Assembly: GCA_015272515.1 (NCBI GenBank)
Contig: JACYLN010000014.1
Location: forward strand, 1 to 52,990
Direction: 5' to 3'
Origin: Leptolyngbyaceae cyanobacterium C42_A2020_001
GTDB lineage: Bacteria > Cyanobacteriota > Cyanobacteriia > Leptolyngbyales > Leptolyngbyaceae
DNA length: 52,990 nucleotides
Made by a program: the position numbers and the translations under genes. Of this stretch, positions 45,492-52,990 are shown piece by piece (positions within the stretch are counted from its first letter, which is position 1; every line of letters starts with the position of its first letter). Under the pieces are notes generated by a model. It was given only the letters and a program-made list of their open reading frames with translations, was not told the origin of the DNA and made no database searches.

Positions 45492-47927
45492 TTAAAAGTT
45501 CAAGATGGCGAGGATGCCTAGAGACGCAGCGATCGCGCTGGCAATGAACGACCAGATGGGATGATAGCTGCGGCTGGTTCGTCCACCGGATGTGCGTAAG
45601 GTGTCAAGGTCTAGCCAGGGGGTGGTGCCGCGTCGGAACCAACCGGAGGTGGCTACGGGGTTTTGGACAAAATCAGCGGGTTGATTGGGACGGGGAAACA
45701 GGCTAGCCAGAGGTCCCAGGCGGGCGGTGTGGTGCAGTTGAACCATGCCTTTAGGTGTGTGGAGCCACAGATCTTGATTCAGAGCGTTGCCAATTCCGGG
45801 TCGCCCCAGCAAGGTTCCTTCCAGGCGAACGGGCTGGCTATGGACGGGGATTTTGGTGGAGTCGGTAAGCAAAACCGGCAGGGTCGGCTCATGGCTGACA
45901 CCGGCAATCGGTTGCGGCTTGATGTCGGGAAAGAAGGGGTTGAGGCGGATCAACGTGCCGACGCAGAAGCCAATCAGTGGCAGACCCCGCAAAATCGTGC
46001 GATCGCGTGCCATCCAGGAAACTGCATCCCACTGGGCACGCAGCCCAATCCAGCCAATCCACGATAGGAGAACAGCGATCGCAATCCCAAAGACTAGTCC
46101 AAAGTAGGGTGCGCCTTGCAGCAACAGGGTGCGCCATTGCCGACCAGACAAAGCAGTTCGCGTAGAACGTCGAGGTTGTGATTCTTGCCAATCGAGTTCC
46201 GTGTCCAGTGCCCAGTGCCGCGCATAGAGCATCAGCAGGTTCAGGCGTTCCCCCGTGGGCGGGTGGGAATTGTTAATTGCTAACCAGTGGCGATACGGAT
46301 TAGTGCGTTCCCACTCTAGAACCTTTTCTAATGGAGCGTGGGGATAGAGGCTACCAATTGGCGTGGCGATTCGGTGTCCCAGTGGCGTGAGAATTTCCAA
46401 ACCTTCAAGCAGGTAGCTGGTTTGCTTCTGTTGCTGTACATCGTTCGCTGTGCCGATCGCGATTTTGAGGAGGGCGCGGGCATAGCCATTGGGGTTACCC
46501 GTCAAATCTACGGCAACGCGATCGCTGTAGTAAGTCCGCTGGCGTGACAACCACAACGGCACCCAGCGCCACAGCCAAAACACGCCATAGCTAATGACTG
46601 AAAGCATCGTGGCAGAAATTTTTGTAATCGTGGCATCTTTACGGTTGCCCCATTCTGCCACCAGCCAGTAAATCGTGTAGGGCAGTTGCAGAATCACGGC
46701 AGCCAGGGACATTAGTGGAACTGTCCAGTGTGCCAGATGACCAATTTCATGGGCATAAACAGTGGCAATTTCATCGTCGGCTAACTGGTCTAGAAGCCCC
46801 TGGCTAACGACAATGCGGCTGAGATTGGGCAGGATACCGTAGCTAAACGCTAGAGGGGCTTTGGTGGGAATAACGCCCAGCGCTGGAGCCGAGATGTGAT
46901 ATTTCTGGCAGAAGCGGTTGAGCGATCGCGCAGTTTCTGGGCTGTGTGCTGCGAGGGTATTTACAGATAACGGTTGTAGCCCATGCAGTACGGTGAGTAG
47001 CCAATCTAGAATCCAGCGAGAACCCACGAACAGCAACAGAAACACAATCCCCACCAATGGAAAAGTCCAGTTGGGCGGCGAAGGATAGGCAATGCGGAAG
47101 CCGAGGCGAGGCAACACTTTGAGGACAGCGTTACCGTAGCTGGCAAAAATCCAGTAGAGCAACTGCTGAACGGCGAAGTAAAGGGCGATCGCGGTTGCCA
47201 CTTGCGCTAACACCAACTTCACCAGGTTGACTTTGCCGAGCGGTTTCCACTGGGGCGATCGTCCTGCCTGCCGCCAGATGGGTTGATACAACGAGGGTGG
47301 CGTGGTAACGGTGGCATTGCTGACACCAGTCGAGCGTTTGCTGGAGGGTTGAGTCACCGGTTGGGGGGATCTCACAGGTGTTGCGACTGGTTCGCTGGCT
47401 GGTTGGGTAGGGGCAAAATTCTCCACATCAACTTGGTGCAGCGGGGTCAATTGAGTGAGGTCTTGCTCCGTGGTGGAAGGCAGCGGCGCATTCGCATCCA
47501 GAGGCGTAAATCCGGTTAAATCGCTACTCTCGTTAGTGGAGGTCGGCTCGGATGGTGCAGGAGCCGATTCAGGCAGACTCGTTTCGAGCAGAGTCACAAG
47601 CTCCGGATGGCGCTGAACGAGCGAAGAAAGCGTTTTAATTGCCCAATCTTGCACTTGTGGGTTCGAGTTTTGTTGCAATACCTGACATAACTGGGCAGAT
47701 CGCTCAATTTCTCCCAGCTTTTCGTAAGCGATCGCCATTGCCATCTGGGCGCGGGCAACCTGGGGATGCTCAGGATTTTCGGCGAGGGCAGGTTCTAGCA
47801 GGATACTGGCTGTGGCATAGTCACCTTGCTTAAAGGCGGTGATGCCAGCTTGCAGATCGGAAAGGTACCCAGATTGGGAGATGCGAGATTGTTTTTGGGA
47901 AGACGATGACTCAGGAGTGGCCGTCAT
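45492..47927 (-). CDS. TPR-containing M48-like membrane protein, paralogue 2
   Basis: An 811-residue relative of the M48 protein at 29365-31974. One TPR-like unit at about 20-110 (AGITAFKQGDYATASILLEP and NPQVQDWAIKTL) is followed by an 110-residue Ser/Pro/Thr linker, two membrane spans (about 235-310), and the zinc-binding HEIGH (about 391-395). The third ligand region reads RTYYSDRVAVDLTGNPNG, with Thr where the paralogue and most M48 enzymes have Glu. The C-terminal domain (LHHTARLGPLASLFPRPNQP, GWFRRGTTPW) parallels the paralogue's. Zinc binding may therefore be weak or rely on another residue, making catalysis uncertain. Confidence 0.85.
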   Translation of the reverse strand: MTATPESSSSQKQSRISQSGYLSDLQAGITAFKQGDYATASILLEPALAENPEHPQVARAQMAMAIAYEKLGEIERSAQLCQVLQQNSNPQVQDWAIKTLSSLVQRHPELVTLLETSLPESAPAPSEPTSTNESSDLTGFTPLDANAPLPSTTEQDLTQLTPLHQVDVENFAPTQPASEPVATPVRSPQPVTQPSSKRSTGVSNATVTTPPSLYQPIWRQAGRSPQWKPLGKVNLVKLVLAQVATAIALYFAVQQLLYWIFASYGNAVLKVLPRLGFRIAYPSPPNWTFPLVGIVFLLLFVGSRWILDWLLTVLHGLQPLSVNTLAAHSPETARSLNRFCQKYHISAPALGVIPTKAPLAFSYGILPNLSRIVVSQGLLDQLADDEIATVYAHEIGHLAHWTVPLMSLAAVILQLPYTIYWLVAEWGNRKDATITKISATMLSVISYGVFWLWRWVPLWLSRQRTYYSDRVAVDLTGNPNGYARALLKIAIGTANDVQQQKQTSYLLEGLEILTPLGHRIATPIGSLYPHAPLEKVLEWERTNPYRHWLAINNSHPPTGERLNLLMLYARHWALDTELDWQESQPRRSTRTALSGRQWRTLLLQGAPYFGLVFGIAIAVLLSWIGWIGLRAQWDAVSWMARDRTILRGLPLIGFCVGTLIRLNPFFPDIKPQPIAGVSHEPTLPVLLTDSTKIPVHSQPVRLEGTLLGRPGIGNALNQDLWLHTPKGMVQLHHTARLGPLASLFPRPNQPADFVQNPVATSGWFRRGTTPWLDLDTLRTSGGRTSRSYHPIWSFIASAIAASLGILAILNF

Positions 47928-47963
47928 AGGATACAGTCCTACGCAGAACCCTTCCAGGATACT

Positions 47964-49592
47964 TTACAAAGAGGCTGGCTCTCTCCCAGAAACTACGGGG
48001 GCGATCGCGTTCAATTCTAACTCCGGGTGATCAGCCTGAATTTGGTTCAGGTTCCACTCGTTCTTAAACAGCAGCACCGGGCGATCGTAGCTATCTTTAA
48101 CAGTAATGGTATTGAACAACCGTCCCACTTTTTCTAGGGCATCCCAGCCGCCCACGACCCAGCGAGCAACGCTGTAAGATAACGGTTCCAGCAGAGTTTC
48201 AACCCCGTATTCACCCTGCATCCGGAACTGTACCACTTCAAATTGCAGTTGCCCCACGGCTGCCAGGATTGGGTCGCGGCGCGAAGCATCGACGGAATAC
48301 ATAATTTGCACTGCGCCCTCTTCCCGCAGCTCAGATACGCCTTTCTGAAACTGCTTGAACTTGGAGGGGTTGGGGTTTCGCAGGTAGGCAAAGAGTTCGG
48401 GTGAGAAGGAGGGAATCCCCTCGTATTCCAGTTTTTGCCCAACATAAATCGTGTCGCCGATCGCAAACACACCCGGATTATTCAACCCAATCACATCACC
48501 GGGGTAGGCTTCCTCAATCACTTCCCGATCTTGGGCAAACAGTTTTTGAGGACGGGAGAGGCGCACGATTTTGCCAGAACGAGCGTGGTTCACGGTCATG
48601 TCTTTCTCAAACTTGCCAGAACACACCCGCACAAAGGCGACGCGATCGCGGTGTTTCGGGTCCATGTTTGCCTGAAGCTTGAACACAAAACCAGAAAACT
48701 CAGGATAGGTGGGGAGAATTTCACCCTTCGTGCTGGCGTGGGGCGCAGGCTTCAAGGCATAGTCCAGAAAGGCATTCAAGAAGGGTTCTACACCAAAGTT
48801 GGTCATAGCGCTGCCAAAGAAGACAGGAGTCATCAGTCCGGCGTGAACCGCTTCCAGATCCAGTTCGGCTCCCAATTCTTCCAGCAGTTCCAAGTCGTCT
48901 TTGAACTGGTAATACAAATCTTGCTCCAGCAAGTCCTCAATGTGCGGATCGCCCAAATCCACAATGGTGTCGAGGGCTTCTCGCTGCCCGTGGGCACTGC
49001 GTTCAAACAGATGAATTTGGCGACTGCGCCGCTCAAACACCCCTTTGAAGCGATCGCCCATGCCGATGGGCCAATTTGCCGCGTAGGTCTGCAAGCCGAG
49101 TTCCTGCTCAATTTCGTCCAGCAGTTCCAGCGGCTCTCGTCCGGGGCGATCGAGCTTGTTGACAAAGGTGAAAATCGGCAGTCCCCGCATCCGGCAGACT
49201 TCAAACAATTTGCGGGTTTGCGGCTCCAGACCTTTTGCCGCGTCGATCAACATCACGGCATTGTCGGCAGCGGCTAAGGTGCGATAGGTGTCTTCACTAA
49301 AGTCCTGGTGTCCAGGGGTGTCCAGCAGGTTGATCTGGCAACCCTGATAGTCAAACTGCAACACGGTGGAGGTAATGGAAATTCCTCGTTGCTGTTCCAT
49401 TTCCATCCAGTCTGAAGTGGCATGACGCTGTGCCCGTCGAGCTTTCACAGCTCCTGCCTGGTGAATCGCACCCCCATACAGCAGCAGCTTTTCGGTCAGG
49501 GTCGTTTTCCCCGCATCCGGGTGGGAAATGATCGCAAAGTTGCGACGACGCTCAACCGCTGCTTGCAATTCATCCTGGAGTTCAGTGGACAT
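47964..49592 (-). CDS. prfC: Peptide chain release factor 3
   Basis: A 542-residue translational GTPase that removes RF1/RF2 from the ribosome after termination. The ATG at 49592 has an AGGTG site 6 bases upstream; a longer frame from 49619 adds 9 residues. GTPase motifs are [12 protein letters not shown] (G1), RGISITST (G2), DTPGHQDF (G3) and NKLDRPGR (G4); these and the KxGxxVxxARxxQ-like [21 protein letters not shown] are RF3-specific. Length is normal. It starts 157 bp from the M1-peptidase remnant, on the opposite strand. Confidence 0.96.
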   Translation of the reverse strand: MSTELQDELQAAVERRRNFAIISHPDAGKTTLTEKLLLYGGAIHQAGAVKARRAQRHATSDWMEMEQQRGISITSTVLQFDYQGCQINLLDTPGHQDFSEDTYRTLAAADNAVMLIDAAKGLEPQTRKLFEVCRMRGLPIFTFVNKLDRPGREPLELLDEIEQELGLQTYAANWPIGMGDRFKGVFERRSRQIHLFERSAHGQREALDTIVDLGDPHIEDLLEQDLYYQFKDDLELLEELGAELDLEAVHAGLMTPVFFGSAMTNFGVEPFLNAFLDYALKPAPHASTKGEILPTYPEFSGFVFKLQANMDPKHRDRVAFVRVCSGKFEKDMTVNHARSGKIVRLSRPQKLFAQDREVIEEAYPGDVIGLNNPGVFAIGDTIYVGQKLEYEGIPSFSPELFAYLRNPNPSKFKQFQKGVSELREEGAVQIMYSVDASRRDPILAAVGQLQFEVVQFRMQGEYGVETLLEPLSYSVARWVVGGWDALEKVGRLFNTITVKDSYDRPVLLFKNEWNLNQIQADHPELELNAIAPVVSGREPASL

Positions 49593-49748
49593 GCATTCAC
49601 CTGTGGAAAACTCAGACAATATTCTAACGATAGCAACAATTGGATAAGTGAAAAGCCACCGCGATTTCTGAAGCCTGCTTTATAGATTTGAACTGGAACA
49701 ACCGACTAAAATGAGAGTTTGCCTATCGTTTATTCTCGTGGCTCAATC

Positions 49749-52110
49749 ATGCCCCAGCATTTGTTCGGTTTTGATAACAATAACGGTCATCGCTCCTTTG
49801 AATTGCCCGGTGCACGTCCTCACTACACGCCCGATCGCCCCGGACAGGTTGAGCATATCTTTCTCGATTTGGATCTCGATATTCCCAAGCAACGCTACAG
49901 CGGCACCTGCCAGATTCGGCTGAATCCCGTTCGCACGGGCATCGATCGCCTGACTCTGGATGCTGTGAATTTGACCATCGAATCGGTTGTGGTAGATGAG
50001 ATAACTCAGCACTTTGATTATGATGGCGAACAATTGCACATTCAACTTCAGCAGCCCACCACAGCCGGAAAGACGATCACCCTGGCGATCGCTTACCGTG
50101 TTAAACAGCCCCAACGCGGACTTTACTTTATTGCGCCCGATCAGCACTATCCCCACAAGCCTGTGAGTGGGGGATTTTGCCGAAATTCGAGATGAGTGGA
50201 ACGGCAAACCTGTTACTTACTACGTGCAGAAGGGCAAAGAAACAGAAGCCCGCCTCAGCATGGGCAAAACGCTCCAAATGATCGAGTTTTTCAGCGAGAA
50301 ATACGGCTACCCCTACGCGTTCCCCAAATACGCGCAGGTGTGCGTCGATGACTTCATTTTCGGCGGTATGGAGAATACGTCCACCACACTTTTGACCGAT
50401 CGCTGCTTGATAGACGAACGGGCGGCGATCGACAACCGCAGTACCGAAAGTCTGGTTGCCCACGAACTCGCCCATCAGTGGTTTGGCGATCTGGTGGTGA
50501 TCAAACACTGGTCCCACGCCTGGATTAAAGAGGGCATGGCTTCTTACTCAGAAGTGATGTGGATGGATCACGAATACGGTGCAGAAGAAGCCGCCTATTA
50601 CCGACTGGGAGAAGCCCGTAGCTATCTGGATGAGGATGCATCTCGTTATCGCCGCCCGATTGTGTCTCATGTGTATCGGGAAGCGATTGAACTGTACGAT
50701 CGCCACCTGTACGAGAAGGGAGCCTGCGTTTATCACATGATTCGGGCAGAGTTGGGAGACGACCTGTTCTGGCAGGCGATCGCTACCTTCGTCAATGACA
50801 ATGCCCATAGAACTGTGGAAACTGTGGATTTGTTGCGGGCGATCAAGAAAGCCTCTGGGCGCAATCTCCTCTTCTTGTTCGACCAATTTGTGTTTCGCGG
50901 CGGACATCCCGACTACACTGTTGCCTACTCCTGGGATGGCGACAGCAACCTGGTAAAACTCACCGTCACCCAAACCCAGGCAAAAGACAACAGCGATCGC
51001 GCTAACTTGTTTGATCTAAAAATTCCCATCGGGTTTGGATACATTGGGGAGCCAGAATCAAAACCCTTGAATGTAAGAGTGCGAGAGCGTGAACAGTCCT
51101 TCTACTTTCCACTTGAGAAGAAACCTGATTTTGTGCGGTTTGATATAGGAAACCATACTCTAAAAACTGTAGTTCTGGAATATCCCATTCCTGAACTTAA
51201 AGCTCAATTGCAACATGATTCAGACCCATTGGCGCAGATTTATGCGGCGGAAGCATTGGCGAAAAAAGGTGGATTAGAAAGCGTTAAAATTCTTTCTGAG
51301 GCACTGACTAAAGACTCATTTTGGGGAGTGCGAGTGGAGATTGTTCGCAATCTAGCAAGCATCAAGTTAGATCAAGCATTTGATGGAATCCTGACTGGAT
51401 TAAAAGACACCGATGCACGAGTCCGACGCGCCGCTATCGAATCATTGGCTGCCATCAAGAAAACTGAGAGCTACAAAGCAATTAAACCACTGGCAGAAAA
51501 GGGAGACGACAGCTACTACACGGAAGCTGCCGCACTAAGAGTATTGGGCAGTTTAGCAGGTTCCAACTTGCTGAATGAGAAAGAAGAGAAAACCTTGAAG
51601 TTGCTCAGGTCTGTACTAAAAGAGCGGCAGGGCTGGAATGAAGTGGTGCGGGCAGGGGCGATCGCGGCACTGAGTCAAATGAAAACCTCAGAAGCTGCTC
51701 TCGACCTGATTCTGGAATATACCGAACTTGGCGTTCCCCAACCCCTGCGCCTTGCCTCAATTCGTGCCCTGGGTGCCATCTCCACAGGACAAACCAACGT
51801 TAATCTGGAACGGATTCTCAACCGCCTCAAAGAACTCTCCCGCGAAAGTTTCTTTTTAACCCAGGTTTCAGTCGTGAATGCATTGGGACAGATGGAAACG
51901 CCAAAAGCGATCGCTATCTTAAACTCCCTGGCAAACCACACCCCCGATGGTCGTGTGCGTCGCATTGCTGAAGAAGCCGTTCAAAAAGTGCAGAAAAATG
52001 CCGGAGCCGACAAAGCCGTCAAACAACTGCGAGAAGAATTGGATCAAATTAAACAAGAAAATCAGGAACTCAAAAGCCGCCTGGAAGCACTGGAAGCAAA
52101 GACAAAATAG
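49749..52110 (+). pseudogene. M1 aminopeptidase (PepN-like) broken by deletion and frame change
   Basis: Two overlapping frames together make most of a cyanobacterial M1 metallopeptidase. Frame one (49749-50195) gives the N-terminal beta domain from PQHLFGFDNNNGHRSFELPGARPHYTPDRPGQ to QHYPHKPV, then runs out of frame to a stop. Frame two (from 50167) begins at GDFAEIRDEWNGKPVTYYV and carries the exopeptidase motif GGMEN, the zinc site HELAHQW with its downstream Glu (KEGMASYSEV), five or six HEAT-like repeats (about residues 340-610) and a coiled-coil tail. The segment normally between them (roughly 60-75 residues, with the PCFDYP region) is missing and the frames do not join, so no full enzyme can be made. 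The catalytic half is otherwise intact. Confidence 0.8.
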
Positions 52111-52156
52111 CGTGGGGGGTTAAACTCACCAGGTAATTCGATCGCCGCAATCGTCA

Positions 52157-52260
52157 TGTCAGTTCCACCCTCAAGGCTTCTAGCAGCTCGTTGATCCAAG
52201 CCGTTGCCGTCGCTTTATCGGTTTCGATCGTTTGTTCTACTTCTGTTTTAGCAATTTCTA
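52157..52260 (-). pseudogene. Truncated copy of the small gene at 52765-52968
   Basis: On the minus strand this stretch reads LLEIAKTEVEQTIETDKATAT and AWINELLEALRVELT, which is the C-terminal half of the product of the gene at 52765-52968 (LLEIAKTEVEQAVETDEITAT, IWINELLEALGINL), with about 80% identity. A stop codon sits directly before it. It lies downstream of the RelE gene, whereas the full copy lies upstream of the antitoxin gene. It is a decayed duplicate. Confidence 0.75.
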
Positions 52261-52274
52261 GCAATCACATTTGC

Positions 52275-52543
52275 TCACGGAAAGTATCGATACATTTCCT
52301 TACGGTGTAAGACACGAACAAAGGTAATCATCCCCCTTCATCTTGTGTCAAGCCAACCCGGTAATCACCAACGCGGATACGATAATAATCTCCATCGGCC
52401 TTCAATTTTTTGATATTGCTGATGTCTAAGAGACTGTCAACATTTTCAACTTCTTCTATGACGGCTTTGATTCTCGCAAGCAATTCTTCGTCTCGAATTT
52501 TACCAAGATCCTTTTCAAAGCTTTTTCTAAACTCAGCTTTCAC
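52275..52543 (-). pseudogene. RelE/ParE-type toxin with one-base frameshift
   Basis: The frame from 52543 gives KAEFRKSFEKDLGKI to RVGDYRVGLTQDEGG and stops at 52328. The next frame, from within the same codons, continues as MITFVRVLHRKEMYRYFP and stops at 52275. Joined, the two make an 89-residue RelE-family mRNA interferase-type toxin with the usual C-terminal end. The break is at a run of five G on the minus strand (52332-52336); one additional G would restore the frame. The ORF overlaps the antitoxin gene by 4 bases. It is either a recent loss-of-function mutation, a slippery-run variant or a sequencing error. Confidence 0.75.
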
Positions 52544-52749
52544 ACTTTTGGCCCTAGCAGTTGAAAGATAGAATTGCGGCTAGTTAATTCGGTTGTTTCT
52601 CCCTCTGCGATCGCTCGTTCCATTGCCACATCTTCAATCAGCTCTGCCAAGAATTCAGAAACTTCTTCACGGTTGTCCCGAAGTAACTCGATGATTGCAC
52701 TTTTTAGAATTTCCTTGAGTTGATCTGGGTTTAGAGTAATCTCAGACAT
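52540..52749 (-). CDS. Probable antitoxin of the RelE pair
   Basis: A 69-residue acidic, helical protein (SEITLNPDQLKEILKSAIIELL) directly upstream of and overlapping the RelE gene by 4 bases, the classic order of antitoxin before toxin. The C-terminal part (ERAIAEGETTELTSR) is the likely toxin-binding region. No DNA-binding fold is evident. It does not belong to a family that I can name with confidence. Confidence 0.7.
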   Translation of the reverse strand: MSEITLNPDQLKEILKSAIIELLRDNREEVSEFLAELIEDVAMERAIAEGETTELTSRNSIFQLLGPKV

Positions 52750-52764
52750 TGTGCCTCCATTTGT

Positions 52765-52968
52765 TTAATTTGAGTTAGATAGATTGATCCCCAAGGCTTC
52801 TAGCAGCTCGTTAATCCAAATCGTTGCCGTTATCTCATCGGTCTCTACCGCCTGTTCTACTTCTGTTTTAGCAATTTCCAGCAGTTGTTTGGATTGCTCC
52901 AGTCTTAAAATTGCCTCTTTCACACAGTTAGAGCTGATTCGAGTGCATCCCAGTTTTGCAAGACTCAC
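52765..52968 (-). CDS. Small helical protein beside the toxin-antitoxin locus
   Basis: Up to 67 residues from a GTG at 52968. The conserved part is KEAILRLEQSKQLLEIAKT and after it EVEQAVETDEITATIWINEL, mainly alpha-helical and acidic. A GTG at 52923 would give 52 residues with the same core. A second, truncated copy lies at 52157-52260. It is 15 bp upstream of the antitoxin gene on the same strand and may be part of the same operon. The region before 52923 contains another short frame, so the true start is uncertain. Confidence 0.5.
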   Translation of the reverse strand: MSLAKLGCTRISSNCVKEAILRLEQSKQLLEIAKTEVEQAVETDEITATIWINELLEALGINLSNSN

Positions 52969-52990
52969 TTTGAGAATTGTCCATTAAGAT

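Noticed and set aside
48435-49277. 280-codon plus-strand frame inside prfC
   Set aside because: It lies wholly opposite the strongly conserved RF3 coding sequence and its product has no known domain; it is an antisense shadow.
52328-52543. Intact short RelE toxin of 71 residues
   Set aside because: The missing C-terminal part is present in the next frame immediately downstream, so the short form is a frameshift product and not the native end.

Overview
This 53-kb window comes from a filamentous cyanobacterium, probably of a Leptolyngbya/Oscillatoria-like lineage. Four things point there: the HIP1 palindrome GCGATCGC recurs throughout, inside and between genes; ndhH encodes a subunit of the photosynthetic NDH-1 complex; a CpcS/CpeS-type phycobiliprotein lyase is present; and a full-length hetR lies next to a patX-like gene, a pair tied to multicellular cyanobacteria. 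Nothing here shows whether heterocysts are made. No rRNA, tRNA, CRISPR array or intact insertion sequence was seen.

Layout. 1-5 kb: a TonB-like membrane protein and the phosphate operon pstS-pstC-pstA-pstB on the minus strand, with Pho-box-like 8-mers upstream of pstS. 5-11 kb: a zinc-ribbon/PP2C phosphatase, an O-antigen-ligase-like protein, a YaaW-family protein, and methionine aminopeptidase with an HD hydrolase. 11.3-12 kb: a gene-poor, probably decayed stretch. 12-20.6 kb: a membrane protein and sufU, then a minus-strand run of PP2C phosphatase, ABC1/UbiB kinase, a short coiled-coil protein, a membrane-anchored pseudokinase, a PEP-CTERM secreted protein and a membrane coiled-coil protein. 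20.7-28.3 kb: a coupled membrane-protein/DUF2232/cobT operon, a phycobiliprotein lyase with a Tat-lipoprotein solute-binding protein, and a pentapeptide-repeat/HhH membrane protein. 28-36 kb: an alpha/beta hydrolase, a TPR-M48 metalloprotease, hetR, patX, ndhH and rsmH. 36-43 kb: VOC protein, 5-formyl-THF cyclo-ligase, RecQ, APC permease, rplU-rpmA and a GT4 glycosyltransferase. 43-53 kb: a stand-alone DALR-domain protein, a Crp-family regulator, an orphan DUF433 antitoxin, a second TPR-M48 protein, prfC, a broken M1 aminopeptidase gene, and a RelE-type toxin-antitoxin locus with a frameshift and a decayed duplicate.

How the parts relate. The clearest regulatory module is patX-hetR: a secreted precursor carrying the HetR-inhibitory pentapeptide RGSGR lies directly upstream of, and in the same orientation as, the gene for HetR. 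A second theme is protein phosphorylation with altered members: two PP2C phosphatases (one fused to a kinase-like region that may be degenerate), an ABC1 kinase and a pseudokinase lacking catalytic residues. A third is membrane proteolysis: two TPR-M48 paralogues 13 kb apart, one of which has lost the usual third zinc ligand. The right end (about 49.7-53 kb) shows decay: a deletion in a peptidase gene, a one-base frameshift in a toxin and a truncated gene copy.
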